A DNA stretch of 64,000 nt from Sulfurimonas sp. HSL-1656 (GTDB lineage: Bacteria > Campylobacterota > Campylobacteria > Campylobacterales > Sulfurimonadaceae). The notes beneath the pieces are model-generated. The model saw only the letters and a list, made by a program, of their open reading frames with translations, was not told where the DNA came from and ran no database searches. Positions within the stretch are counted from its first letter, which is position 1. Each line of letters starts with the position of its first letter. The stretch spans positions 558,001 through 622,000 of the forward strand of contig NZ_CP147915.1 of assembly GCF_039645585.1 (NCBI RefSeq), read 5' to 3'. The position numbers and the translations under genes are program-made. Below are positions 17,291 through 26,392 of this stretch, one piece after another.

Positions 17291-18592
17291 GTGAAAAAAC
17301 TGTTTATCGAAACCCTCGGCTGCGCCATGAACGTCCGCGACAGCGAACATATGATTGCCGAACTGTCACAAAAAGAGGATTACGCCCTCTGTGACAGTGC
17401 CGAAGAGGCCGACCTGATCCTGATCAACACCTGCTCCGTCCGCGAAAAGCCGGTCCATAAGCTCTTCTCCGAACTGGGCGCGTTCAACAAAAAGAAAAAG
17501 GCAGACGCCAAGATCGGCGTCTGCGGCTGTACCGCGTCGCACCTGGGTGAGGAGATCATCAAAAAAGCGCCCTACGTCAACTTCGTCCTGGGCGCGCGCA
17601 ACGTCTCCAAGATCACCGATGTGCTGCACCGGGACAAAGCCGTCGAGACGGAAATCGATTATGACGAGTCCCAGTTCGCTTTCAGCGAGTTCCGCAGTTC
17701 GCCGTGGAAAGCTTTTATCAACATCTCCATCGGCTGTGACAAGCAGTGCACCTTCTGTATCGTGCCCAAAACGCGCGGTGACGAGATCTCCATTCCGGCG
17801 GATCTGATCGTCAGGGAGGCGGAGAAGGCGGCGGCTACCGGCGCCAGAGAGATCTTCCTGCTGGGGCAGAACGTCAACAACTACGGCCGCCGTTTCTCCG
17901 GCGAGCATGAAAAGATCAACTTTACGGAGCTGCTGCGCCGTGTCAGCGCCGTCGAGGGGATCGAGCGGATCCGCTTCACCTCGCCGCACCCTTTCCATAT
18001 GGATGACGAGTTTATCGGCGAGTTTGCTGCCAACCCGAAGATCTGCAAGTCCATTCACGTTCCCCTGCAGAGCGGCTCGACGCCGATTCTCAAGGCGATG
18101 AAACGCGGGTATACCAAGGAGTGGTTCCTCAACCGTATCGAAAAGATCCGCTCGATGGTGCCGGACGTCAGTATCAGTACCGACGTCATCGTCGCGTTCC
18201 CCGGCGAGAGCGACGCGGATTTCGAGGAGACGATGGACGTCGTTCGGAAGTCCGGCTTTGAACAGATGTTCAGCTTCAAATACTCCCCGCGCCCGCTGAC
18301 CGAAGCGGCGGAGTACACGGACGTCGTCGATCCGGAAGTCGCCTCGGAGCGCCTTATGCGCCTTCAAAGCATGCATGATGCGATGCTCGACGAAAAGTGC
18401 AAAGCGTATCTGGGACGGACGTTCACTGTCTATTTCGAAGAGCTGCGCAGCGACGGTTTCGTGGCCGGGCGCAGCGACAACAACCTCCTGATCAAAGTCA
18501 AGGGCAGTGAAGAGCTGCTGGGACAGTTTGCGGATGTTCGCATTACCCAGACCTACCGTATGGGCCAGGTCGGGGAGCTGGTCGGCGCATAA
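17291..18592 (+). CDS. miaB: tRNA-2-methylthio-N6-dimethylallyladenosine synthase MiaB
   Basis: 433 residues, a radical-SAM methylthiotransferase that adds a methylthio group to i6A37 in tRNAs. The N-terminal UPF0004 domain has its three cluster cysteines ([32 protein letters not shown]). The radical SAM motif is C-x3-C-x2-C in [20 protein letters not shown], and a TRAM domain closes the protein ([17 protein letters not shown] to [12 protein letters not shown]). It is distinguished from RimO by CIVPKTRG. The next gene starts 1 bp after its stop. Confidence 0.95.
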   Translation: MKKLFIETLGCAMNVRDSEHMIAELSQKEDYALCDSAEEADLILINTCSVREKPVHKLFSELGAFNKKKKADAKIGVCGCTASHLGEEIIKKAPYVNFVLGARNVSKITDVLHRDKAVETEIDYDESQFAFSEFRSSPWKAFINISIGCDKQCTFCIVPKTRGDEISIPADLIVREAEKAAATGAREIFLLGQNVNNYGRRFSGEHEKINFTELLRRVSAVEGIERIRFTSPHPFHMDDEFIGEFAANPKICKSIHVPLQSGSTPILKAMKRGYTKEWFLNRIEKIRSMVPDVSISTDVIVAFPGESDADFEETMDVVRKSGFEQMFSFKYSPRPLTEAAEYTDVVDPEVASERLMRLQSMHDAMLDEKCKAYLGRTFTVYFEELRSDGFVAGRSDNNLLIKVKGSEELLGQFADVRITQTYRMGQVGELVGA

Positions 18593-18593
18593 G

Positions 18594-19247
18594 ATGGCAG
18601 CAAAAAAGAAGCGACAGTCGTTCAAAAAGGCGCTGCTTCAGAAGCTGGGCCTCTGGCTCCTGCCCCCGATCGGTGCCCTGCTGATCCGCGTGATCTACCA
18701 TACGTCGAAAAAACGTTTCAACCTCCCGGCGCACGTCCCCGAAGACCCCGTCATTTTCGCTTTCTGGCACGGTGACCTGCTGCTGATGCCTTACCTCTAC
18801 TACCGTTTCCGCGACACCCCCAATGCCAATGTCCTGATCTCGGACCATTTCGACGGCCGGATCATTGCACGGGTCATGCGTTACTTCCGCCTGGGCACCA
18901 TTCACGGCTCCTCCAACCGCAACGCCGCCAAAGTACTGATCGCGGCGATGCGGACGCTCAAAGCGGGGGCGGATATCGGGATCACCCCCGACGGCCCCCG
19001 CGGGCCGCGCTATGAAGTGGCCGACGGGATCGTCGCCATGGCGCAGAAAACCGGGGCGAAAGTGATCGTTTTCAGCTGTGTGCCGAGCCGCTGCTGGCGA
19101 CTGAAAAGCTGGGACCGCTTCGTCATTCCCAAACCCTTCGGCCGCTTGACGTTTTTTGCTTCCGAACCGGTGGATCTGAAAGGGCTGGAGATGGAAGCGG
19201 CCAAAGAGATGGTAAAATCAAAGCTGATGGAACACGCGCTGGAGTAG
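18594..19247 (+). CDS. DUF374-family lysophospholipid acyltransferase-like protein
   Basis: 217 residues from the ATG just after miaB. The DUF374 signature FAFWHGDLLLMPYLY (H and D of the acyltransferase HxxxxD-like motif) is followed by LGTIHGSSNRNA and ITPDGPRGPRYEVADGIV. A membrane helix lies at about 14-34. The family is related to LpxL/PlsC-type acyltransferases and is thought to acylate envelope lipids; the substrate is not known from sequence. It is translated as part of the HP0268-miaB operon. Confidence 0.85.
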   Translation: MAAKKKRQSFKKALLQKLGLWLLPPIGALLIRVIYHTSKKRFNLPAHVPEDPVIFAFWHGDLLLMPYLYYRFRDTPNANVLISDHFDGRIIARVMRYFRLGTIHGSSNRNAAKVLIAAMRTLKAGADIGITPDGPRGPRYEVADGIVAMAQKTGAKVIVFSCVPSRCWRLKSWDRFVIPKPFGRLTFFASEPVDLKGLEMEAAKEMVKSKLMEHALE

Positions 19248-19251
19248 AAAG

Positions 19252-20100
19252 ATGACCAAAGCCGACCTCGGCCGATACCGCCTTGACTTTCTCGATTATC
19301 TCCTGGATATACGGGGCTATTCGGACCTGACGGTCAAGAGCTACGACGAGGCTCTGCGGGAGGCGCTCCCGAGGGTCGAATGGACGGAGGAGGCCGGTGT
19401 CGCGGTGATCGACCTGATGCCCTACCGGCTGATGATCGCTTCTCAAAAACCCAGGACCATCGCCAAAAAACTCAGCGCATGGCGCAGCTATATCGCCTAC
19501 CTGAAAAAGCAGGGGCTGTCAATCGAACTGCGCTCGGATGAGAGCATCAAAGTCCCCAAGACCCTCCCCAAACCCGTTTCCCACGCCCATATCATGGAAG
19601 CACTCGCCGTGGCCGAGCCGACCGAACGGATGGTCGTGACACTCCTGTACACCCTCGGGCTGCGCCTCTCGGAACTCCACGGGCTTCGGCTTGAGCGGAT
19701 CGGCCGGGAGTGGGTCCGCATCCGGGGGAAGGGCGACAAGGTCCGCGACGTGCCGCTGACAGAGGCGGCTGGCGAGGTAATTGCAATGCACCAAGAAGCG
19801 TGTTCCCCGCGGACATTCCTCTGCGAGTGTAACGGCAGGCGTTTAAGCGAAAATAGTTTAAGATACCTCGTCAACAGGGCATTTGCGCGGGTCGGTCTGA
19901 AGGTGACCCCGCATCAGCTCCGCCACGCCTATGCGACCGAACTGCTCAATCATGATGCCCGGATCGCCGACGTGAGCGAACTGCTGGGCCATGCGTCGAT
20001 GGCAACGACGCAGATCTATACGAAGTTGGGCAGCGCCTTGAAAATGAAGCATTACCGGACGGCCCATCCGCTATGCAAGGAGACCGATGGCATTGGCTGA
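19252..20100 (+). CDS. Tyrosine recombinase, XerC/D/H type
   Basis: 282 residues with an N-terminal SAM-like DNA-binding domain and a C-terminal catalytic domain. All catalytic residues are visible: R138 (LGLRLSE), K in GKGDKVR, H221 and R224 (HQLRHAY), H247 (LGHAS) and the nucleophile Y256 (TQIYTKLG). No integrase-type mobile neighbours exist, and the gene sits in a housekeeping operon, so it is probably the chromosome-dimer-resolving Xer (single-recombinase XerH-like system of Campylobacterota) and not a mobile-element integrase. No dif site could be identified by eye in the window. Confidence 0.85.
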   Translation: MTKADLGRYRLDFLDYLLDIRGYSDLTVKSYDEALREALPRVEWTEEAGVAVIDLMPYRLMIASQKPRTIAKKLSAWRSYIAYLKKQGLSIELRSDESIKVPKTLPKPVSHAHIMEALAVAEPTERMVVTLLYTLGLRLSELHGLRLERIGREWVRIRGKGDKVRDVPLTEAAGEVIAMHQEACSPRTFLCECNGRRLSENSLRYLVNRAFARVGLKVTPHQLRHAYATELLNHDARIADVSELLGHASMATTQIYTKLGSALKMKHYRTAHPLCKETDGIG

Positions 20101-20872
20101 TTTTTTCGCCCGTTTTTATGACAAGGTCTTCATCGGCCTGTATGAATACGGCGGCACCATGCAAATCGGTGTCGTGACGCAGACGAGGCGCGGAGAGATA
20201 CAGGTGCGGCAGCGCGTCTTTTTTTCCGGCCTGGATGAAGAGGCGCTCGGGTTCTTGCAGGAACAGGTCGAACGCACGCCCTATAACTACATCGCCGTAC
20301 TGACCGACAGTGAACGCTGCGGCGCGCTGCCGACCTGTTCGCTCTCCAAGGCGAAAGAGATGGCGCCGATCGTGGAGCGGAGCCGGACGCTCTGCATCGA
20401 CGAAGAGTGGATGAACTACTGCGACGAAGAGGTGCTTTACGGGATCCAGGAGCGCTACGCGGACCTGACTCCTGATGCCATCTATACGCCCTTTGCCGTC
20501 TTGCATGCCTATTTCGAAGCGACAATGGCGGGTGCCCATGCGCTTTATGTACTGATTACACCGGGAGGGATGAGTCTGGCAGTTGTCAAAGAGAGCCATC
20601 TGCGGTTTGCGGAGCAGTACCGCTGCGACGGGAATGGCTCCGCCGCACCGATGGTGGAGAAAATTACGCTGACGCTCGATAACTATTACGGCAAACCGTG
20701 CTGTCGCGGGGAATTCGTCGAGGCTGTTTATATCCTCGATGCTACCGGGTCGGGCGAGGAGCTTGCCGCGGCACTGGAAGAGACCCTGCTGGTGGAAGCA
20801 CAGAACCGGATGGTCGATGCCGCCGCACTCTGTGCCCAAACGTCTATGAAGGAGAACGGCTATGGATTATAG
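20087..20872 (+). CDS. PilM-like protein (possible T4P/T2SS assembly)
   Basis: 261 residues, overlapping the recombinase gene by 14 bp, with RBS AAGGAGA. No membrane helix is seen. The sequence has the strand/helix rhythm of an actin-like fold (IGLYEYGGTMQIGVVTQTRRGEIQ; YVLITPGGMSLAVVKESHLRFAEQY near residue 155; AVYILDATGSGEELAAALEE), which matches PilM/GspL cytoplasmic domains. No clear ATPase motifs are seen. The two following genes look like PilN and PilO in size and topology, which is the main reason for this call. Identity by sequence alone is weak. Confidence 0.6.
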   Translation: MALADFFARFYDKVFIGLYEYGGTMQIGVVTQTRRGEIQVRQRVFFSGLDEEALGFLQEQVERTPYNYIAVLTDSERCGALPTCSLSKAKEMAPIVERSRTLCIDEEWMNYCDEEVLYGIQERYADLTPDAIYTPFAVLHAYFEATMAGAHALYVLITPGGMSLAVVKESHLRFAEQYRCDGNGSAAPMVEKITLTLDNYYGKPCCRGEFVEAVYILDATGSGEELAAALEETLLVEAQNRMVDAAALCAQTSMKENGYGL

Positions 20873-21359
20873 TTTTATTGATCAGGCGGCTAAAAGCCCC
20901 TTTTCAGTCGCCGTACGCCGTGTATGGGTCGGCGGGGGCATTCTCGTCGGACTTCTGCTGGCGGCATCGGCGGGACTGCACCTGGTCAACGGGGAACTGC
21001 GCACCTCGGTGCAAAAAGAGCGCAACGCGCAGGAGACGATCCAGCTTCAGACGGCACAACTGCGCGAACAGCATACGCAGTTTTCGCAGAAACAGGAGCT
21101 GTGGCAGCAGACCGTTGCGACGGATCAGCTCCTGGCCGATCAGCTTTACGACCTGCTCGACCTCATTCCCGACGATGCGGTATTGACACATTTCGCGTAT
21201 GACGAAGCGGGGATCCTTTTCGAAGGGACAAGCCGCCGTTTCAGCACCCTGAAGGCGGATCTTGAGCGGGCCCTTTCGGGACGCTATCTCCTCGCTTCGG
21301 CGACGTTCAAATCCGGAACGTTCAGCCTGCGATTCAGTGTAACGGGGGGGCTGCAGTGA
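20862..21359 (+). CDS. PilN-like membrane protein
   Basis: 165 residues: a short cytoplasmic N-terminus, one membrane helix (about residues 24-43, GGGILVGLLLAASAGLHLV), a coiled-coil (ELRTSVQKERNAQETIQLQTAQ region) and a C-terminal alpha/beta domain (DDAVLTHFAYDEAGILFEGTSRRFSTL), the usual PilN plan. It overlaps the previous gene by 11 bp and the next one begins at its stop. Probably an inner-membrane alignment component that binds the PilM-like protein by its N-terminus. Confidence 0.6.
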   Translation: MDYSFIDQAAKSPFSVAVRRVWVGGGILVGLLLAASAGLHLVNGELRTSVQKERNAQETIQLQTAQLREQHTQFSQKQELWQQTVATDQLLADQLYDLLDLIPDDAVLTHFAYDEAGILFEGTSRRFSTLKADLERALSGRYLLASATFKSGTFSLRFSVTGGLQ

Positions 21360-21868
21360 TGCTCAGACGCCAGAATACGGGTTTTGAACTGACCCTTTCG
21401 CTCTTCGCCGTCATTTTTCTGATCCTTGGGGTGACGGTCTGGCTGCTGATCCCGGAGGCAAAAGCCTATCTGCAGCTGCAGGATGACGTGCAGAGCGCAG
21501 TTGAGCGCAGCGACAGGTTGCAGATGGAATACGACCGGCTCTATGAGACGAAAGAGCAGCTGGCGATGGCAGACGCACGGCTCTCGGAGCGTTTTGAAAA
21601 CGGTATCGATGCCGTGCAGCTGCAGGCGTGGATCACGACGGTTCTGAAAGATGCACCGTTGACGGTGACGGCTTCCGCCCATGGCTTCGAGGTCTCCGCA
21701 CGGCTGAAAACCCCGCTGGCATTTTATGCGCTGATCGACCGTCTCGATACCGCCCCCTGGGTTCTGAAAGTCGGCCCCTCACTCTCCATGCAGGCAGAAG
21801 GGAATGGGGTACAGGTTATTTTCTCGCTTCACCTGCTGCAGCAGCCAGTTTCTCCCGCACCGCAGTAA
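21359..21868 (+). CDS. PilO-like membrane protein
   Basis: 169 residues from ATG 21359 (a GTG at 21356 is the alternative). It has one N-terminal helix (FELTLSLFAVIFLILGVTVWLLI), a coiled-coil to about residue 85, and a small C-terminal domain ending in hydrophobic strands (PLTVTASAHGFEVSARLKT; WVLKVGPSLSMQAEG), as in PilO/GspM. Its 3' end overlaps the convergent tilS gene by 53 bp. Prepilin-like genes lie at 50.8-52.1 kb. Confidence 0.6.
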   Translation: MLRRQNTGFELTLSLFAVIFLILGVTVWLLIPEAKAYLQLQDDVQSAVERSDRLQMEYDRLYETKEQLAMADARLSERFENGIDAVQLQAWITTVLKDAPLTVTASAHGFEVSARLKTPLAFYALIDRLDTAPWVLKVGPSLSMQAEGNGVQVIFSLHLLQQPVSPAPQ

Positions 21869-22829
21869 AATGATCCGGGTGGGCATAAAGATAGGGACGG
21901 ACGGCCGCCCCGATGCCCAGCACCCGGCATGACTCCCGGAATGATTTGGGCATGCTGCCTTCTGCTATCGGCGTTACAATAGCACAGCGTGGTGTGATGC
22001 TCAAGGCATAGCGGCGTCCCAGCACCAGATTGTCTTCGGCCAGTATCCGCTCTTTTTCCCCCTGTCTCAGCAGATACCCCTGCCGCTTCAGCCAGCGGTC
22101 GACGGTACGCATCAATGCCGCACGTTCCAACGACCCGGTTAACATCAGGAAGTCCGAATCAATAACGGCTTCAGGCAGCGGCGCCAGGGCCGCGGCATCG
22201 CGGCTGAGAAATGCAAACGAGTTTCTGATCCCGCTTTGGAACTGCTCAAGCAGCGGTGCGGCATGCTGCGTACGGAAACGGTTACGCGTGTGGCGCGGGT
22301 CGCGGTTGGAAGCGTCTTCAAAGTAGCGGTATCCGTGTGCATCCAGCCAGGCCCGAAGGTCGTTTTTACCGGTGTCAAGCAGGGGACGGACCAGCCGGTA
22401 GCCTTCCCGGTCAGTGACAGGGGCCATCCCCAGCAGCTCGGGGAGCCCGGCGCCTTTGCACAGCTGCATCAGCAGCCACTCCAGCCGGTCATCAAGCTGG
22501 TGTGCGGTCAGCAGGACGTCATAACCGTGTGCCTCCATCAACGTGTCGAAGAAACCGTACCGGATACGGCGGGCCTCCGCTTCGAAGTTTTCGGAGATCT
22601 CGCCGCTGTCATGAACGTGGCACTGTTTGCCGTACTGTGCGGCGAGCGCGCGGGCATGGTCGGCTTCCGCATCGCTCTGTTCACGGGTATGATAGTTGAC
22701 GTGGGCGATATCGAAAGGGACCTTTTCGTGCAGCAGCAGGTAAAAGAGGGCGGTGGAGTCAATGCCGGCGGAGAACGCCAGCAAATTTTTCCCCTTGGCT
22801 AGGAACGGAAGGGTCCGGGGATCAAGCAT
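21816..22829 (-). CDS. tilS: tRNA(Ile)-lysidine synthase TilS
   Basis: 337 residues. It attaches lysine to C34 of the minor tRNA-Ile so that it reads AUA. The PP-loop ATPase motif is FSAGIDSTALF (Ala in the usual SGGxDS), followed by IAHVNYHTREQSDAEADHA and LTAHQLDDRLEWLLMQLCKGAGL, the TilS HxxDD and substrate regions. The C-terminal tRNA-binding extension is short, as common in this phylum. It is co-directional with rimO upstream (8 bp overlap). Confidence 0.92.
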   Translation of the reverse strand: MLDPRTLPFLAKGKNLLAFSAGIDSTALFYLLLHEKVPFDIAHVNYHTREQSDAEADHARALAAQYGKQCHVHDSGEISENFEAEARRIRYGFFDTLMEAHGYDVLLTAHQLDDRLEWLLMQLCKGAGLPELLGMAPVTDREGYRLVRPLLDTGKNDLRAWLDAHGYRYFEDASNRDPRHTRNRFRTQHAAPLLEQFQSGIRNSFAFLSRDAAALAPLPEAVIDSDFLMLTGSLERAALMRTVDRWLKRQGYLLRQGEKERILAEDNLVLGRRYALSITPRCAIVTPIAEGSMPKSFRESCRVLGIGAAVRPYLYAHPDHFTAVREKLAAAAGEARK

Positions 22830-24141
22830 GGCCCGTAACGGTCGCCGTCAGTGTCTCACCGACAAGCTCCATGATCTTGGCGCGGTAGGGTACGCCGAAA
22901 GAGAGCTCTTCGTCGAGGGCGTTGTCGTTGACATAGATCTCGCCGTCGATCTCCGGGGCCCAGCGCAGGTCGCGTGCGCTGAGGAGGTATTCATGTTCGT
23001 CGCTTTCGCCGTCGATGACGAGGGTGATTTCACTGCCGACCATCTTCTGCAGGGAAGCGAGTTTCGCCTCTTCGGCAATAGCGCCCAGGATCTCGGCACG
23101 CTCTGCAATCGTCTCCGCGTCGACCTTGTCGGTGCGCTCAAAGGCGCTTGTGCCCTCCTCGTCGGAGTAGGCGAAGACGTTGATGCGGTCAAAACCGAAG
23201 GTGCGGGCGTAATCGCACATCGCCCGGAAGCTCTCCTCCGTTTCGCCCGGGTGGCCGACGATGAAGCTGGTACGTACGAAACGCTCCGGCAGCTTGCGCA
23301 TGTAGTCGAGCAGTTTCTCAGTCTGTTCCCGGCCGGCACCGCGTTTCATAATCTTGAGCATGCCGTCGTCGATGTGCTGGATCGGCATATCGAAGTAGTT
23401 GTGGAAGGTTTTCGACTTCGCGATCGTCTCCAGCAGTTTCATCGATGTCGTCGTCGGATAGAGGTAGAGGATGCGGGCACTTCTGACCCCTTCGATCAGC
23501 TCGACGCGTTTGATGAGCTGGATGAGCCCGTCTTTGAAACCCTGGTCGCGGAGGAAGGAGCTGGAGTCCTGGGAGATGAAACTGAAGTCGTAATACCCCT
23601 TCTTTACAAGCCCCTCGACCTCGGCGGCGATGCTCTCCAGCGTCCGGGAGTGGAGCTTACCTTTGAAGGAGGGGATGGCGCAGAACGAACAGCTCTGGTT
23701 GCACCCCTCGGAGAGTTTGACATAGGCGTGATAGGTCGAGCCCGTGACGACGCGCTCGGCACCGTCGATCAGGTAGACCTCGTCGCTGAAGCGGCTCTGT
23801 TTTGCTGCCAGGAGTTCATCGATCTTGTCATAGTCGCCGACACCGGTGAAGATGTCGACCTCGCTGAGCTCTTTGCTCAGTTCTTCCTTGTAGCGCTCGC
23901 TGAGGCAGCCGGCCATGACGAGGACAGAGTCCTCCTTGCGGGAAGCATCGAGGCTCAGGACCGTATTGAGGGACTCTTCCTTGGCCGCGTCGATAAAGCC
24001 GCAGGTGTTGACGATGATGACGTCGGCATCTTCGCTCTCCTGGGTCAGTTCGTACGATTGTAGCCGTCCCATCATGACTTCGGTATCCACGAGGTTCTTG
24101 GTGCACCCCAACGAGACGATATGCAGTTTTTTTGTACTCAT
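22822..24141 (-). CDS. rimO: Ribosomal protein S12 methylthiotransferase RimO
   Basis: 439 residues, radical-SAM enzyme that methylthiolates an aspartate of ribosomal protein S12. UPF0004 cysteines are in VSLGCTKNLVDTE, VNTCGFIDAAKEE and MAGCLSERY; the radical SAM motif is SEGCNQSCSFCAIPSFKG, where CAIPxxxG separates it from MiaB. The C-terminal TRAM domain reads VGSEITLVIDGE to LSFGVPYRAKIMEL. ATG at 24141 is chosen; the frame is open to 24216 but that would enter the promoter. TATAAT candidates on the minus strand lie at 24185-24190 and 24199-24204. Confidence 0.94.
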   Translation of the reverse strand: MSTKKLHIVSLGCTKNLVDTEVMMGRLQSYELTQESEDADVIIVNTCGFIDAAKEESLNTVLSLDASRKEDSVLVMAGCLSERYKEELSKELSEVDIFTGVGDYDKIDELLAAKQSRFSDEVYLIDGAERVVTGSTYHAYVKLSEGCNQSCSFCAIPSFKGKLHSRTLESIAAEVEGLVKKGYYDFSFISQDSSSFLRDQGFKDGLIQLIKRVELIEGVRSARILYLYPTTTSMKLLETIAKSKTFHNYFDMPIQHIDDGMLKIMKRGAGREQTEKLLDYMRKLPERFVRTSFIVGHPGETEESFRAMCDYARTFGFDRINVFAYSDEEGTSAFERTDKVDAETIAERAEILGAIAEEAKLASLQKMVGSEITLVIDGESDEHEYLLSARDLRWAPEIDGEIYVNDNALDEELSFGVPYRAKIMELVGETLTATVTGHA

Positions 24142-24184
24142 GCTTTGCCTGTGAGAGGGCACAGCGGTTTTCACTCTGCCCTTT

Positions 24185-24204
24185 ATTATAATTACGCAAT
24201 TATA
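24185..24204 (-). promoter_or_regulatory. Putative rimO promoter
   Basis: The minus strand reads GCTATAATTGCGTAATTATAATAAAG, with two overlapping TATAAT candidates (24204-24199 and 24190-24185), 44-58 bp before the rimO ATG. It abuts the structured element that begins at 24211. Confidence 0.45.
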
Positions 24205-24210
24205 GCGAAA

Positions 24211-24479
24211 GGGCACCTCTAAAGACCCTGCACGGTCTCAGCGCTGCAGAGAAAAGTCATAATCAAGGCGACGCTTTGAAAACCTGGCTGTAGCCAAGTC
24301 GAAAAGCGGCAACGCCGGGTATGGCTTTTCTCTGCAACGCCCTTGGGGAGGGCTTTTGAAGCATGATCTTTCCTCCATTTTCTTCTGGACTTAGCTACGG
24401 CTAGGCCTGCGCAGAAAACAAAGAAAATCTCACGCTTCAAAAATCCTCTGAGATCCGTACAGGGTTTTTAGAGTTGCCC
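24211..24479. repeat. 269-bp element with terminal inverted repeats and two nested stem-loops (MITE- or REP-like)
   Basis: The ends 24211-24241 and 24448-24479 are inverted copies of each other (31 and 32 nt; three substitutions and one 1-nt bulge). Inside are two further inverted pairs: 24241-24258 with 24323-24340, and 24350-24373 with about 24421-24446, each closing on a small palindromic tip (TGGCTGTAGCCA about 24285-24296 and a TAGC/GCTA pair about 24385-24396). It lies between the divergent rimO and flavoprotein genes and ends just before the latter's RBS. A degenerate piece recurs at 38661-38713. No open frame inside looks coding. Confidence 0.7.
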
Positions 24480-24491
24480 GAAAGGGGACGC

Positions 24492-25646
24492 GTGGAGTAT
24501 GATGTAGCCATTCTCGGCGGCGGTGCGGCGGGTCTGATGGCCGCGGCCCGCCTGAACGAACGGGGCGGATTGTCCGTCTGTGTCGTTGAGGGCAACGCCA
24601 AACCCGGGGCCAAGATCCGTATCAGCGGCGGCGGAAAGTGCAACCTGACCAATGTCACCGTCTCCGAGCACAACTACCTTGGCGATGCGACACTGGTCCG
24701 GAGTGTCTTGAAACGGTTTGACGACAGTGCCCTGCTGAACTGGGTACGCGCGCGGGGCTGTGAGCCGGTTGTCCGCAAAGCGCGTTACTATTTCTGCCCG
24801 CGCAGTGCCGAGGAACTCATCGATATCCTGCTCAAATCCGCCGAAGGGGTCCGCTTCTTCCTCGGACACAAAATCGAGACGGTCCGTCAGAAGGAAAATG
24901 GCTTCTTCGTCACGACGGATAAAACGACGCTCAAGGCACGCAACGTGATTGTCGCCACGGGCGGGGTCAGTTACGCCTCCGTGGGCGCGACGGACATCGG
25001 CCTGAAGATCGCCGAAAGTTTCGGGATCGAGACGGTGCCGTTCCGTCCGGCATTGGCGGGAATGACGCTGCAAAAAGAGCAGTTCTGGATGAAGGATTTG
25101 AGCGGGATCAGTTTTCCGGTGACGATACATGTCGGTGAAAAACGTCTCAGGGAGGATATGCTTTTTGCCCACCGCGGTATCAGCGGCCCGGCCGTTCTGT
25201 CTGCGTCGCTCTACTGGGAGAAGGGGACAGTCACCATTGATTTCCTCGACGGCCGTTCTGTCGAAGCGGTGTTGAAACGGGGCGGGAACAAAAAAATTGC
25301 CACCGCTATTCCGTTGCCGAAACGTTTTATAACAGCATTCCTTGATGCTCTGGGGGTAGAGGATAAGCCCTGCAGTGCAGTGACAGCAGAAGAAAAAGTA
25401 ATGCTCAAAACATTGAATGCCTATACGTTCGCCCCGGCCGGAACCTTCGGGTTTACGAAAGCGGAGGTGAGCAAGGGCGGCGTCGCCTGCAATGCGCTGC
25501 AACCCTATTCGTGCGAAAGCAGGGGTGTACGGGGGCTCTATTTTGTCGGGGAGGTCGTCGACGTGACGGGCGAACTCGGCGGTTACAATTTCCAGTGGGC
25601 CTTTGCAAGCGGGCGTTGTGCGGCGGATCACATTGGTGCGGTTTAA
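24492..25646 (+). CDS. BaiN/HI0933-family NAD(P)/FAD-dependent oxidoreductase
   Basis: 384 residues from the GTG at 24492, which has AAGGGG 5-6 bp upstream; a TTG at 24474 would place the start inside the repeat element. The Rossmann FAD motif VAILGGGAAGLMAAARLNE and the family signature AKIRISGGGKCNLTN are present, with GGVSYASVGATDIGLKIAE in the middle and the C-terminal FAD motif GLYFVGEVVDVTGELGGYNFQWAFASG. Members are flavoproteins of uncertain physiological substrate; some reduce bile-acid enoyl groups. The call is to family only. Confidence 0.88.
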   Translation: MEYDVAILGGGAAGLMAAARLNERGGLSVCVVEGNAKPGAKIRISGGGKCNLTNVTVSEHNYLGDATLVRSVLKRFDDSALLNWVRARGCEPVVRKARYYFCPRSAEELIDILLKSAEGVRFFLGHKIETVRQKENGFFVTTDKTTLKARNVIVATGGVSYASVGATDIGLKIAESFGIETVPFRPALAGMTLQKEQFWMKDLSGISFPVTIHVGEKRLREDMLFAHRGISGPAVLSASLYWEKGTVTIDFLDGRSVEAVLKRGGNKKIATAIPLPKRFITAFLDALGVEDKPCSAVTAEEKVMLKTLNAYTFAPAGTFGFTKAEVSKGGVACNALQPYSCESRGVRGLYFVGEVVDVTGELGGYNFQWAFASGRCAADHIGAV

Positions 25647-25718
25647 AGTTGCGTTAAAATCGCAGTGGGTATAATCAGGGAAACACAGCAGGTGTTATAC
25701 TGTACTAAAAGGTGTACT

Positions 25719-26252
25719 ATGCTTAAAAAAATTGTGCTGCCGGCGTTGTTGGTTCTGGGAATGAATGCCTACGCTGAAGAAGATGCTGCCAAAGGTCTGA
25801 TCGGGGTAGAATTCGGATATGTTGACACGAACTATAATACTGAGGGCTTCTCGGGGGATGAAACAAGTGAAGTGGGAACAGGGTCACTCGGCCTGAAACT
25901 GGGAGCGGAGAGCCGTAACTACCGTGTCTTCATCGACAGCAGTTTCTGGTATACGGACCAATACAAAAAAGCCGGAAAGATCGGTGCGTCACTGCAGTAC
26001 CTTATTCCGCTCGGCGATGCGTTCAACATTTTCATGGGTCTGAACGGCGGTGTTATCAACTCTATCGGGGACACCGATGTTGATCCCTACTACGGTGCGG
26101 ACCTCGGTGTCAACCTGAACCTGAGCGAAAGTTTCGGTATAGAACTGGGTGCACGTTACTGTGACGTTTCAGACTCCAATGCAGACCTCGCGATCACCGA
26201 TATGGTTCAGGGATACATCTCTGCCATCTTCAAATTCAGCAGCGATTATTAA
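25719..26252 (+). CDS. Small outer-membrane beta-barrel protein (tandem copy 1)
   Basis: 177 residues from ATG 25719 (RBS AAAAGG). A signal peptide (MLKKIVLPALLVLGMNAYA) is followed by eight or so amphipathic strands, e.g. IGVEFGYVDTNYN, GSLGLKLGAESRNYRVFIDSS, FGIELGARYCDV, ending AIFKFSSDY. The pattern is that of OmpA/Opa-like barrels (OMP_b-brl). A paralogue of the same length follows 140 bp downstream, so the pair arose by tandem duplication. Function unknown. Confidence 0.75.
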   Translation: MLKKIVLPALLVLGMNAYAEEDAAKGLIGVEFGYVDTNYNTEGFSGDETSEVGTGSLGLKLGAESRNYRVFIDSSFWYTDQYKKAGKIGASLQYLIPLGDAFNIFMGLNGGVINSIGDTDVDPYYGADLGVNLNLSESFGIELGARYCDVSDSNADLAITDMVQGYISAIFKFSSDY

Positions 26253-26392
26253 TCCGCTGTCCGGGCAGCGGTGATTCCGCTGCACTGTTTTTATTGCATT
26301 TTTCATAAGTGCGACGGTTCTTCTTCATAGACGAAGCGGTCAATTAGTGACTTTCAGAGCCGGTTTTTCCCATTAATATTCAGGAACAAGAG

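Noticed and set aside
19252-20100. Integrase of a mobile element
   Set aside because: The tyrosine recombinase is in a housekeeping operon with no attachment sites, tRNA or phage genes near, so a Xer function is more likely.
22753-24063. 436-codon antisense frame opposite rimO
   Set aside because: rimO on the minus strand is certain; this one has no domain.
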